DNA from: Boudabousia liubingyangii
GTDB lineage: Bacteria; Actinomycetota; Actinomycetes; Actinomycetales; Actinomycetaceae
Direction of reading: 5' to 3'
Assembly (NCBI RefSeq): GCF_001907245.1
Contig: NZ_MQSU01000002.1
Coordinates: forward strand, 248,001-312,000
DNA length: 64,000 bases
Made by a program: the position numbers and the translations under genes. The notes beneath the pieces were generated by a model that was not told the DNA's origin, ran no database searches, and was given only the letters and a program-made list of their open reading frames with translations. This document shows, piece by piece, positions 19,035 through 28,283 of this stretch (positions within the stretch are counted from its first letter, which is position 1; each line of letters begins with the position of its first letter).

Positions 19035-20483
19035 TTACTTTAGGTTTGCGAGGTAGTCCACCAAGGTACGAACCATAACGCCGGTACCACCGTAAGCGCT
19101 GAAGCCCCACGGCTTGCCGGAGTTGTAGCTAGGACCAGCAATATCGAGGTGTGCCCACGGGAAATCATCCACAAAGTTAGAGAGGAAATCAGCGGCCACC
19201 ATCATGCCGGCATTGCGGCCGCCAGAGTTGGCGACATCGGCAAACTTAGAGGCATTGGCTTCCTTGAGTTCTTCCGGAATTGGCATAACCCAGGCGGGTT
19301 CACCCACGCGTTCAGCAGCCTTGAAGACCTCTTCCGGAGCGCCCCCCTGACCCATGAGGCCGGTCGTGCGGTTACCTAGGGCCACAATCTGAGCGCCGGT
19401 CAGAGTAGCCACGTCAAGAATGACATCCGGCTTGATTTCGCAAGCTAGCGAAAGGGCATCGGCCATAACCAGACGGCCTTCGGCGTCAGTGTTCAGGATT
19501 TCAACCGTCTTACCATTGCGAATGGTGATGACGTCGGAGGGGCGCTGGGCCTTTCCGCCGGGAAGGTTCTCTGCCAGTGCCAAATAGGTGGTGATCTGCT
19601 GAGGAACCTCAAGGCGAGCCGCGGCGATCGTGGCCCCAAGCACGGTGGCAGCGCCGGTCATATCCGACTTCATAGCCTCCATGTTGGCGGCCGGCTTTAG
19701 GGAAATGCCGCCACTGTCGAAGGTGATGCCCTTACCAATTAGAGCCGCGTGACGCTTGGCGCCCTGAGGCTGGTAAGAGAGCTTAACTAGGTAGGGTGGG
19801 CGAGAGGAGCCCTGGCCCACACCTACTAGGCCGCCACACTTTTCTTCCTGTAGGCGGGCAAAATCCCAAACCTCAATCTCAATCGGCAGGCCTTCGCATT
19901 CACGCTTGGCGATCTCTACGAAATCGGCCGGGCATAGGTCATTAGCCGGGGTGTTGACGAGGTCGCGGGTTAGGTTGGCAGCAGAAACCAAGACTTCAGC
20001 GGTCTTAGCTCCCTTACGGGCAGCCTCACTATCAGGCAGTAGAACGCTTTCAATTCGATCCGCCTTCTTGGAGAAGTAACGGTCGTAACGGTAAGCGCCA
20101 AAACCGGCACCTTCGGCCAGAGCCTGCCAAACACCCTCGTCGGTGATAGCCCAATCGAAAGCTAGCGTCTTGGCCTTGGAGGTGCGAGTTACGCAACCGG
20201 CGGCGCGGCGAACTGCCTGAGCGTCACCAAAGTTGTGCTTGCCCAAGCCCACAAAAGTTAGGGTGCGGGTAGCTAGACGAGAAGGCGCAGTGGAAACACA
20301 AACCTCGTCGACCTTGCCGGACATGCCTAGCAGTGGTAGTAGACTAGCTAGTTCCTGACTCATTTCGGTGCTCAAAGAGCAGGGGAGTAGGTGCGGGCCA
20401 TCTTCGCCCTGGGCAACTGCCAAAACCAATGAATCGCAATCGGTCTCAGCGGGCTTATTCACGTGTTGGAAAAAATCACTCAT
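19035..20483 (-). CDS. pepA: Leucyl (cytosol) aminopeptidase, M17 family
   Basis: A two-metal aminopeptidase that releases N-terminal residues from peptides in the cytoplasm. The M17 signature NTDAEGRL is intact, as are the metal-binding GKGITFDSGGISLKP and SDMTGAATVLG segments. The protein is about 482 residues. The ATG at 20483 (MSDFFQHVN) is preferred over a codon 13 residues upstream because AGAAAG is correctly spaced before it. It follows trmL on the same strand and may be co-transcribed with it (47 bases apart). Confidence 0.94.
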   Translation of the reverse strand: MSDFFQHVNKPAETDCDSLVLAVAQGEDGPHLLPCSLSTEMSQELASLLPLLGMSGKVDEVCVSTAPSRLATRTLTFVGLGKHNFGDAQAVRRAAGCVTRTSKAKTLAFDWAITDEGVWQALAEGAGFGAYRYDRYFSKKADRIESVLLPDSEAARKGAKTAEVLVSAANLTRDLVNTPANDLCPADFVEIAKRECEGLPIEIEVWDFARLQEEKCGGLVGVGQGSSRPPYLVKLSYQPQGAKRHAALIGKGITFDSGGISLKPAANMEAMKSDMTGAATVLGATIAAARLEVPQQITTYLALAENLPGGKAQRPSDVITIRNGKTVEILNTDAEGRLVMADALSLACEIKPDVILDVATLTGAQIVALGNRTTGLMGQGGAPEEVFKAAERVGEPAWVMPIPEELKEANASKFADVANSGGRNAGMMVAADFLSNFVDDFPWAHLDIAGPSYNSGKPWGFSAYGGTGVMVRTLVDYLANLK

Positions 20484-20530
20484 CGCAATGCTTTCTAAAT
20501 AGATCGAAATTGAGGGGATCAATAACTAGT

Positions 20531-20992
20531 TTATACACCTTCTGGGAAGCCTAGCTGACGCCAAGCCTCATAAAGGCCAATCGAAGCAGAATTGGCTAAG
20601 TTCAAGGAACGTACTCCGGGCAACATGGGGATTCGAACTCTTTCAGCTACCCGCGGATGGGCCATGGCTTCCTCGGGAAGGCCGGTGGGTTCAGGGCCGA
20701 AAAGCAGGCCATCGCCATCCGCGTATTCAATCTGGGTATGAAACTTAGAAGCGTGACCGGTAAAGGCCCAAATGCGACCAGGAACTGCTGCCAAGGTTGA
20801 CTCGTAGTCGGGGTGAACCTGAACATGAGCCAAATCGTGATAGTCCAAACCTGCTCGCCTCAACTTGGCATCATCCATCTCAAAGCAGAGTGGCTCCACC
20901 AAATGAAGCATTGATCCGGTACAGGCGGAAAGACGAATAGCATTGCCAGTATTGCCGGCAATGCGCGGTTCATAGAAAATCACGTGCAACAT
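20531..20992 (-). CDS. trmL: tRNA 2'-O-methyltransferase, TrmL-like (SpoU family)
   Basis: A small SPOUT-fold methyltransferase, predicted to 2'-O-methylate the wobble nucleotide of leucine tRNAs. The three SpoU motifs are visible: EPRIAGNTGNAIR (motif 1), LLFGPEPTGLPEEA (motif 2) and IPMLPGVRSLNLANSASI (motif 3, forming the knot). The 153-residue length is typical of the minimal TrmL type without an extra RNA-binding domain. Substrate specificity is inferred from the family. Confidence 0.9.
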   Translation of the reverse strand: MLHVIFYEPRIAGNTGNAIRLSACTGSMLHLVEPLCFEMDDAKLRRAGLDYHDLAHVQVHPDYESTLAAVPGRIWAFTGHASKFHTQIEYADGDGLLFGPEPTGLPEEAMAHPRVAERVRIPMLPGVRSLNLANSASIGLYEAWRQLGFPEGV

Positions 20993-21087
20993 GGTAGCTA
21001 TTTTGCCACTTACTTAAAGCAAACCCTAAAGCAAGCTAGAGAGCAGAAAAGAAATGAGCTAAATAGCTGCTATTGGCCGGAAATCTA

Positions 21088-21618
21088 CTACTGCTGGAAA
21101 GTGCCAGTAATGGTTGCGCGTGCCAGAGTGTGGAAAAGCGCCTGGAATGAAACCACCGTAATTGAAGCCTCATCATCAAGCTCTAAAGTGGGCACATCTA
21201 AAGCGTGCACAGCAAACATGTAACGGTGTGGGCGGTCACCAGCCGGGGGATTGGGGCCGTAATAAGCAGCTGAGCCACTGTCGTTTACTGCATGGAAAGC
21301 AGCTCCATCCAGTTCTAGATCAGAAGCGCCAGCACCTTGCGGGAGGGAGGTGGTATTGGCGTCCAGGTCCTGGATGCACCAGTGCCAAAAACCTGCCGGG
21401 GTTGGGGCGTCAGGGTCGAAACAGGTAATTAAAAATGATTCGGTTTCAGGCGGAAATCCTGACCATTCCAGTGCTGGAGAGAGATTTTGATCGGTGGCAG
21501 AGAACTTCTTGTCAAGTGCTTGGCCATCATTGAAATCGGGGGAAGAAAGGCTAAAAGAAGGGAATTGGGGGAGGTGGTCGTAAGGGTTGGGTGCTAGTGG
21601 GCGATCGTTGAGGTTCAT
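21088..21618 (-). CDS. YbhB/YbcL family (PEBP-like) protein
   Basis: A 176-residue soluble protein of the phosphatidylethanolamine-binding/Raf kinase inhibitor-like family. Characteristic parts are the SPALEWSGFPPETESFLI stretch, the CFDPDAPTP anion-binding region, FWHWCIQDLD, and YYGPNPPAGDRPHRYMF. Bacterial members have no well-established role. There is no signal peptide. It precedes the SOS-regulated region divergently, with the LexA box 100 bases away. Confidence 0.88.
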   Translation of the reverse strand: MNLNDRPLAPNPYDHLPQFPSFSLSSPDFNDGQALDKKFSATDQNLSPALEWSGFPPETESFLITCFDPDAPTPAGFWHWCIQDLDANTTSLPQGAGASDLELDGAAFHAVNDSGSAAYYGPNPPAGDRPHRYMFAVHALDVPTLELDDEASITVVSFQALFHTLARATITGTFQQ

Positions 21619-21718
21619 GGGGGTCCTTTCAAGTTATTTGCTTCCATGTTAAACAAAGCTTGGGTGTGTCGCATCACAGTAAATCTGGAGTGGAAAAAAT
21701 TCTTTCTAAGTGGCATTA

Positions 21719-21734
21719 TCGAACAAATGTTCGA
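21719..21734. promoter_or_regulatory. LexA (SOS) box controlling imuA'-imuB
   Basis: A perfect match to the actinobacterial LexA operator, TCGAAC-N4-GTTCGA, centred 40 bases before the imuA' start. It overlaps the end of a CATTAT sequence (21714-21719) that could be the -10 box, so bound LexA would block initiation. Confidence 0.9.
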
Positions 21735-21765
21735 AATTAGATTTTCTGGTTAACGGGAGGCGAAG

Positions 21766-22317
21766 ATGTGGAATACCTTAAGTCAAACTAAACAAGCTCG
21801 CCCGGAACGACTCCAACACGCCAGAGAAGTACTGAAAGCTGCGGAATCACAACTAGGGGTTAACAGTCAGAAAGAAAAACAGTGCCAACGCGTAGTACAG
21901 CTAGGAATCGAAGGAGCGGCTAGAGAAACTGGCCGAAGAAAATCTCCCACCCGCCTGCGGAATGACAGTTGGCTGGAACTGTACCGAAGCGTGGGGATGC
22001 AGCAGGCAGCACACCGAAGCTGGATTGCCTTTGTGGGACTTGCGCATTTGGGGTGGGCTTGCTGCCTAGAGCAGGGAGTTGACCTAGAGCACGTAATCAC
22101 GATTCCGCAGCCAGAAAAAGAAAACGCCTGGCAGGTATGTGCCGTACTCAGTGAAGCAATTCCGCTAGTAGTGGTTAATGCAAGATTATTCAGTGCGTCG
22201 CAGCTAAGAAAATTGCAGGCACGCGCTTTTCGAAATGGGGCACAGATACTTACCAGTCCACCGATCAGTGGTCGAAATGAAACTAAACGTCAGCTGGCAA
22301 TTGGGAAAGTTGGCTAG
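21766..22317 (+). CDS. ImuA'-like mutasome protein
   Basis: A 183-residue protein with little motif content: a helical N-terminus, a central region around WIAFVGLAHLGWACCLEQGVDLEHV, and a basic C-terminal part. The identification comes mainly from context. A perfect LexA box lies upstream, the ImuB-like gene starts 1 base after its stop, and dnaE2 is nearby. In mycobacteria ImuA' recruits ImuB and DnaE2 for damage-induced mutagenesis. GGGAGG lies 5 bases before the ATG. Direct homology should be tested, since this family diverges quickly. Confidence 0.6.
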   Translation: MWNTLSQTKQARPERLQHAREVLKAAESQLGVNSQKEKQCQRVVQLGIEGAARETGRRKSPTRLRNDSWLELYRSVGMQQAAHRSWIAFVGLAHLGWACCLEQGVDLEHVITIPQPEKENAWQVCAVLSEAIPLVVVNARLFSASQLRKLQARAFRNGAQILTSPPISGRNETKRQLAIGKVG

Positions 22318-22318
22318 G

Positions 22319-23992
22319 ATGAGGCGATTAGTAGTCTATGTGCCACATTGGCAAACCAGTTCGTTAACCGTTGACGTACCTGTGGGGATACCAGCTGCAC
22401 TAATAACGCAGGGTCGGGTAAAAGCGGTTAACTATCCGGCCAGTAAATATGGCATTGAAGTAGGTTTAAACTGGCGCTACGCAAAACAGCTCTGCCCAGA
22501 ATTGATTCCTTTAGAACCCGATCCAGCCCGCTCAGCACGAGCTTTCTCTACGTTGGTTGAAGTCGTCAGTGAGCTAATGCCGCAAGTTGAAACTATTCGT
22601 CCAGGAATGCTCTGGGCCCCGGCTAGTGCGCCCGCAAAATGGATTGGAGGGGAAGAAGACCTTCGGCGAACTCTAATCGAAAACCTAGCAGAAGCCACCG
22701 GCATCAGCGCTCAAATTGGAATTTGTGACGGCCCCCTAGGAGCCCCTTGGGCAGCCCGTGAAGAACGAATAGTAGCCACTCAAAAAGTTAGTGCTTACCT
22801 TGCCGAAAAACCCTTAAAGCCCCTACTGAAGCATGCTGGTTTTTACACTAGGCAAACTGAAGACTTACTCTCTGAATGGGAAGATCTGGGCTTAATCAAA
22901 TGCCTTGATCTACAGTCTTTACCAGTGGAAACCCTCTATAACCGATACGGGCCAGAGGGGAAAAAACTCTGGCTACTAGCCAAGGGTATGGAGATCCCTA
23001 ATCGTTTACCTAAAACTAAGCAAACCAAGATCGTCGAAGAACTTAGCTTCGAAACACCTGTTAACAACTTAGAAACTTTACTTTTTGCCACCCGGCCGCT
23101 AGCCGAAAGATTCGAAAAGCGGAATCACCATTACGGCTACCTTTTAGAACGATTGAAGATCATAGCTGTCACTCCTAGCGGAAGTCAGCATGAGGCCTAT
23201 TGGTCGCTTTATGGTCCAGCTGATACCAAAGCGATTATTCAAAGACTCCGCTGGCAGTTAGAAGCCTGGCTGCAAGGGCAAAAAATACTGGACTTTCGGG
23301 AGGGAATCAGCACCTTAATCCTAGAAAACCCAGAAACCGACAGAGGTAAAGAAAACCCGCCTACTCTCTGGGGAAAAGACAGTAACCAAGATCGACAGAC
23401 CGCCCAAGCGATACGAAAAACTGCGGAACTTATTGGACCCGAACGAATCTTGAAACCAAAATACGTAGGCGGATACGACCCCCGTCAAGCGGTACTTTTA
23501 GAACCAATGATCGCCAGGGGAACAGCCCTGCAAACCGGGCCCGGAAAAACAGCTTTTGAAATCAAAACCCAAAAAGCCAGGGCCAAAACTATGTCAGAAA
23601 AGCCAATATTTACTAAGTGGCCCGGAAGCCTAAAAGAAATTGACGGAACCTGGCCCGCACTTGTCTATGAACCGCCCATTCCAGTAGGGATCTACAGTGA
23701 AACAGAAACCGCTGTCAGCATCAATGCCCTAGGCGAATTCAGCCAAACTCCAGTGAAGCTAAAAATACTGCCAGGAGAACAAGCTCTTTTAGGGAAAGAA
23801 ATCCTGGGCAGAAGCACTCTAATCCTGCCTACAGAGCTGACTCCCTGGCTGATCTGGGGACAGTGGTGGAATCCGGAAAATAACCTTTACGGACCGCGTG
23901 CTTATCTAAAAATTCCTCGCGAAAACCAGAGTGACATCCTACTTTGCTACCGAAAAGGAAAGTGGACCTTGGAAGCCACTTACGAAAACTAA
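22319..23992 (+). CDS. imuB: ImuB-like Y-family polymerase homologue
   Basis: A 557-residue protein with Y-family polymerase architecture. The N-terminal palm/finger region (RRLVVYVPHWQ, later VETIRPGMLWAPA) corresponds to the segment of ImuB that is catalytically inactive, with an HhH/little-finger region around residues 180-300. In mycobacteria ImuB bridges the beta-clamp, ImuA' and DnaE2. An open frame extends 28 codons upstream inside imuA', but the ATG at 22319, one base after the imuA' stop, starts exactly at the conserved strand. It is co-transcribed with imuA' under LexA control. Confidence 0.75.
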   Translation: MRRLVVYVPHWQTSSLTVDVPVGIPAALITQGRVKAVNYPASKYGIEVGLNWRYAKQLCPELIPLEPDPARSARAFSTLVEVVSELMPQVETIRPGMLWAPASAPAKWIGGEEDLRRTLIENLAEATGISAQIGICDGPLGAPWAAREERIVATQKVSAYLAEKPLKPLLKHAGFYTRQTEDLLSEWEDLGLIKCLDLQSLPVETLYNRYGPEGKKLWLLAKGMEIPNRLPKTKQTKIVEELSFETPVNNLETLLFATRPLAERFEKRNHHYGYLLERLKIIAVTPSGSQHEAYWSLYGPADTKAIIQRLRWQLEAWLQGQKILDFREGISTLILENPETDRGKENPPTLWGKDSNQDRQTAQAIRKTAELIGPERILKPKYVGGYDPRQAVLLEPMIARGTALQTGPGKTAFEIKTQKARAKTMSEKPIFTKWPGSLKEIDGTWPALVYEPPIPVGIYSETETAVSINALGEFSQTPVKLKILPGEQALLGKEILGRSTLILPTELTPWLIWGQWWNPENNLYGPRAYLKIPRENQSDILLCYRKGKWTLEATYEN

Positions 23993-24064
23993 AACCCAAC
24001 CAACATGCCTACCGCTCTAGAGCGGGTTAACCTATCAGATACGGCCAGTACATAAGGAGGACCC

Positions 24065-24703
24065 ATGGCGAAACTCTATTTCCGCTACGGAGCCATGAAT
24101 TCGGGAAAATCGACCGCCCTTTTGCAGGCTGCCTACAACTATGAAGAACGTGGGCAAAGAATCTTGCTGGCCAAGCCTAAAATTGACCTCAAAGGAGAAA
24201 ACCAAGTTCTTTCCCGGCTGGGTGTCAAACGAGTCGTAGACTTCCTGATCTCCCCAGAAGACAACGTTTACGAACAGTTCTGCCAATTTGAAAAGGGTGA
24301 AGAACCGGCCGCGCTGCCCACCCACATGAGCCTTCCTCCCGTGGCCGCCCTGCTAGTTGATGAAGCCCAATTCTTGACCGGACCGCAAGTCGATCAGCTG
24401 ATGCTCATCGCCCTACAAAAGAACGTCCCTGTGCTAGCCTACGGAATTAGAACCGATTTCCAAACCGTCGCCTTCCCAGGAGCTCGCCGCCTACTAGAGA
24501 TCGCCCATACGCTAGAAGAACTCAAAACCATTTGTCGCTGTGGTCGAAAAGCCATCTTCAACGCTCGAAAAGTAGGGGAGACCTTCATCTTTGATGGAGA
24601 CCAAGTAGCAATCGACGGTATGAATGTCACCTACGAATCCCTGTGTGGATACTGCTACCTAAACGAATCAGATGGACGTTTAGCTCCCTGGGACCAACAA
24701 TAA
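24065..24703 (+). CDS. tdk: Thymidine kinase
   Basis: Phosphorylates thymidine in the salvage pathway. The P-loop GAMNSGKST is at residues 9-17, the DEAQFL Walker B-like motif supplies the catalytic Glu, and four C-terminal cysteines in CRCGRKAIFN and CGYC form the zinc-binding lasso domain. The 212-residue length is typical of type II TK. AAGGAGG lies 6 bases before the ATG. It lies 72 bases after imuB and 27 bases before the helicase gene, in the same direction, so it may respond to the SOS promoter by read-through. Confidence 0.95.
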   Translation: MAKLYFRYGAMNSGKSTALLQAAYNYEERGQRILLAKPKIDLKGENQVLSRLGVKRVVDFLISPEDNVYEQFCQFEKGEEPAALPTHMSLPPVAALLVDEAQFLTGPQVDQLMLIALQKNVPVLAYGIRTDFQTVAFPGARRLLEIAHTLEELKTICRCGRKAIFNARKVGETFIFDGDQVAIDGMNVTYESLCGYCYLNESDGRLAPWDQQ

Positions 24704-24730
24704 TCGGATAAAAACTGAGCTAACCTCGCC

Positions 24731-27700
24731 ATGTCCAAACAACTACCACAGTTAGAGCTGCCCACTTGGCTACAAGAAAGCCTAGCTGAGCTAACTGAAG
24801 CAGAACTAGCCAACTACTACCAATGGCCCACCCTAGCTCGCGCCCAGGCAGAAGTCGCCGCAGATCGAGTCCTAAGCCTACGAGTAATCGACCACCAATA
24901 TGACGGCCACCAAGAAAGCCTAAAAATCCGGGCCGATGTCCTAGGCAGAGGACGCCTCCTAGTATGTAATATCACCTTCCAAAAGCCGCTAAATATCACC
25001 AGTGAATGCACCTGTCGGAACCATTCCCAATGTGAACACGGAGCAGCCGTTGCCCTAGTCCTAAAACAGGCAGAAAACGGACGCACTAAAGCCAACGACT
25101 GGCGCCCCAGCATCGCTGCACTAGTGAAACGACACCAAAAACGTCCCCCACAAAAAACCAGTAAAACCCTAGTCTTAAACCTCAAAGAAACCGAAGAAGA
25201 CTACGCCTTCACGATCGGCATCACCCAGGCCGAACACCGCCAAACGGCACTGCCCTTCGTCACCTGGAAAATGCTCACCGAAGAAGCCAGCGGAATCAGA
25301 AAAGCCACCTACCCCCAAAAGCAGCTAAATGCCCTCCTAGCGCTAACCCAAAGTGCCCAAGCCCGAGGTTTCAAATACGGCACCTACCTGCCCGTTAGTA
25401 CCCTACGAGGCGGAATCGCAGAACACCTCACTGCTTGTCTAAAAAGTGGGATCCAACTGCAGGTCGAACAAGAAAACTATCAACTAGCTGAAAGCCACCC
25501 AGAACTCCAACTCCAGGTAAAAACCAAAACGGACCAAAGCCTTGAAATTACCCTCAAACCAGAACTAATAAATCCCCAAAACTATGAGGAAAGAAAGGCT
25601 GAAAACCTCACGCCTCTAGATCGACACGGGGTCTTCAGTATTGACCGCAAAGAAAAACTACTCTACCTAAACGACACCCAAAACAGCTGGCCCATCAGCG
25701 CTGCCCTCCTTGGGGAGCATCTGACCATCCCCGCAGCAGATCGCACCGAATTCGAAATAACCCTATTAAAAAACTTCCCCCCAGAGTTACCTATCATTAG
25801 CGATGGAAGCTGGAAAATCCCAGAAAAACTCTACCGAGGCTGGGAATTTGATGCGCCCGCCCCGCTCAGTGAAGCACAGCTCGAAGGCCGCGAAAAAGCG
25901 TACGTTCGGGCCCAACGAGTAATCGGAACCAATCCAGAAAAACTACTCCCAGATGAACCTACCCCAAATGAAGAAGCAGAGCTTCGCGCCCCGTGGCTAA
26001 AAATCGTCAAAGCGGCAGGACTCGACCCGCAAAACCACCTCGATCCTGAACTACCCATCAGCTGGCTTGACTTCAGCGAAAACTATCCCAAAATCAAAGC
26101 TGAAATTGAGCAGCAAGGAGAAATCTGCGTCCTCGGCAAAAATCTCCAAGACTACCCAATCGTGCCGCTTACGCCCCAAATAAAATGCCAGCTAAACCCC
26201 GCCGAAAACGACTGGTTCGACCTAAAAGTAAGTATCAAAATCGGAAAAACCGAAATCCTCCTACCCAAAATCATTACCGCCCTTGTGCGACATCAAAGAT
26301 ATCTGAGGGTAAAAGGTGCCGGCCTAATCGACCTCAGAGCCCCAATATTTGCCCGGCTTAAAGAAGCCTTAGAAGCCGCCGACGCGCTGCTCGAAAATCA
26401 GGATGGAGAAGCGAACGAAAGTATCGCCCTAAACCGATACCAACTCGAAAACCTCGACACTTTCGAAGAACTCATCACCGACCCGATAGCCAGCCAAAAC
26501 TGGAAAACCCACCTACGGAACCTAAACGATCACCACATTCCTACCCCTCCCGAAGCGGAATACCCCCTCAGGAACTATCAAAAACAGGGCTACGAATGGC
26601 TCTATTACCGCGCCCAAAACCAACTGGGCGGGATCCTAGCCGACGACATGGGCTTAGGAAAAACCCTCCAAGTACTGACCATGATTGCCTCCCAGCAGGC
26701 GCACAATCCTCAACACGGGCCGGTCCTCATCGTCGCCCCCACCTCACTACTTAACACCTGGGCCAACGAAACCCAAAAATTCTATCCTCACCTAAAAACC
26801 CGAATCCTAGCCCAAACCCCCAAAAAGAACCCCGAAGCCTACCAAGACGCCAACCAAGCAGACCTATTGATCACCTCTTACGGGCTACTGCGACTCAGCG
26901 CGGAATACCACCAAGAACAAAACTATGCCGGCATCATCCTAGACGAGGCTCAAGCCGTCAAAAACCCCAATAGCGTCGCCCACAAAACCATTCGCTCACT
27001 ACCGAAAAAATGGTGCTTTGCCATCACCGGCACCCCCATCGAAAACACCGTCATGGACCTGTGGTCCCTGCTGAAACTAACCTGCCCGGGATTACTGCCC
27101 AGAATCGATATTTTCCGGGCCGCATATGCTCGTCCCATTGACCAAGCCTCAGACACCTACGCCCTAAATAAACTAAACCAGCGAGTCCGGCCCTTCCTGC
27201 TCAGACGAACCAAGCAAGCAGTCGCCGCTGACCTGCCTGACAAAACCGAGCAGACCCTCACCATTCCGCTAAATACCCCCCATAAACGGATCTACGACCG
27301 GTACCTAGCTAAAGAACGCAAACGCATCCTAGGGCTGCTAGACGACATGAAAGCTAACCGCTTTGCGATCCTACGGGCCCTGACCAAACTGCGTCAACTG
27401 GCCCTAGACCCGGCCCTGCTAGACCCAGAAGATGACGAAGTCGGCTCAGCCAAGATTGACTTCCTGATCGAAGAACTCCAAACCATCATCGCTGATGGCC
27501 ACCAAGCACTGGTGTTCTCACAGTTCACAAGCTACCTAAAGCGAGTCCAAATGGCCCTGCAAAAAGCCGGGATCGACTATGCCTACCTGGACGGAAGCAC
27601 CAGTAACCGCGGTCAAATCATTGACGACTTTAAAGCTGGAAAACAACCCGTCTTCCTGATCTCACTTAAAGCCGGCGGTGTGGGCCTCACCCTCACGGAA

Positions 27701-28045
27701 GCTGACTACGTCTACCTGCTGGACCCCTGGTGGAATCCCGCCGCCGAAGCCCAAGCCGTAGACCGAGCCCACCGCATCGGACAAGACAAAAAAGTCAATG
27801 TCTACCGACTGATCTCTGAACAAACCATCGAGGAACGAGTCCTGCAGTTACAAGCCCGAAAACTGGGGATTATTGCCGCCGTCACCGAGGCCGCCGAAGT
27901 TGACGCAGAGGCCCAGCCTACTACGTCAAACTCAGCAGCACCGGGCACCACAAAGTCCTCTGCCGGAATCACACAAAACACCGCAACTGAAAAGACCACC
28001 CTGCAACTGACGCCCGAGGACCTAAAAATCCTGCTGGGGGAGTGA
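24731..28045 (+). CDS. SWIM zinc finger SNF2-family helicase
   Basis: A 1104-residue double-stranded DNA translocase of the bacterial SNF2 (HepA/RapA-like) class. An N-terminal SWIM zinc finger (CTC, then CEH, around residues 92-103) is followed by a long middle region. The helicase core has ADDMGLGKT near residue 636, a DEAQ box near 737, SQFTSYLKR, and VDRAHRIGQ in the last RecA-like domain. A low-complexity Ala/Thr/Ser tail follows before a short hydrophobic-charged end. The + strand is strongly C/A rich. It lies between SOS mutagenesis genes, suggesting a repair-associated role, but none is proven. Confidence 0.9.
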   Translation: MSKQLPQLELPTWLQESLAELTEAELANYYQWPTLARAQAEVAADRVLSLRVIDHQYDGHQESLKIRADVLGRGRLLVCNITFQKPLNITSECTCRNHSQCEHGAAVALVLKQAENGRTKANDWRPSIAALVKRHQKRPPQKTSKTLVLNLKETEEDYAFTIGITQAEHRQTALPFVTWKMLTEEASGIRKATYPQKQLNALLALTQSAQARGFKYGTYLPVSTLRGGIAEHLTACLKSGIQLQVEQENYQLAESHPELQLQVKTKTDQSLEITLKPELINPQNYEERKAENLTPLDRHGVFSIDRKEKLLYLNDTQNSWPISAALLGEHLTIPAADRTEFEITLLKNFPPELPIISDGSWKIPEKLYRGWEFDAPAPLSEAQLEGREKAYVRAQRVIGTNPEKLLPDEPTPNEEAELRAPWLKIVKAAGLDPQNHLDPELPISWLDFSENYPKIKAEIEQQGEICVLGKNLQDYPIVPLTPQIKCQLNPAENDWFDLKVSIKIGKTEILLPKIITALVRHQRYLRVKGAGLIDLRAPIFARLKEALEAADALLENQDGEANESIALNRYQLENLDTFEELITDPIASQNWKTHLRNLNDHHIPTPPEAEYPLRNYQKQGYEWLYYRAQNQLGGILADDMGLGKTLQVLTMIASQQAHNPQHGPVLIVAPTSLLNTWANETQKFYPHLKTRILAQTPKKNPEAYQDANQADLLITSYGLLRLSAEYHQEQNYAGIILDEAQAVKNPNSVAHKTIRSLPKKWCFAITGTPIENTVMDLWSLLKLTCPGLLPRIDIFRAAYARPIDQASDTYALNKLNQRVRPFLLRRTKQAVAADLPDKTEQTLTIPLNTPHKRIYDRYLAKERKRILGLLDDMKANRFAILRALTKLRQLALDPALLDPEDDEVGSAKIDFLIEELQTIIADGHQALVFSQFTSYLKRVQMALQKAGIDYAYLDGSTSNRGQIIDDFKAGKQPVFLISLKAGGVGLTLTEADYVYLLDPWWNPAAEAQAVDRAHRIGQDKKVNVYRLISEQTIEERVLQLQARKLGIIAAVTEAAEVDAEAQPTTSNSAAPGTTKSSAGITQNTATEKTTLQLTPEDLKILLGE

Positions 28046-28283
28046 AGGCTAAAAAAACTGTCAGGGGAGTGGAACCTTTAATCCTGCTGGGGAGCAAAGC
28101 GAAAACACCGCTATCAAACCCAAAAATGGGCTGACCATAATCTAAAAACCGAGCAACCTCGTGACGCCTAAAGCATAAACTCATCTCAAACCGTTAAGCT
28201 AGGTATTAGTCTGAGAAAATAAATGCGCTCAGGTGCCCACCCGGGGTACCAAATGCACAAACCAAAATATCAGAGGGGGACCC

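Noticed and set aside
28020-28110. Imperfect repeat of the end of the helicase gene (ATCCTGCTGGGGGAG and a similar copy about 65 bases later)
   Set aside because: Only about 14 bases match and no target-site duplication or mobile element borders are seen; it is most likely chance or a small local duplication.
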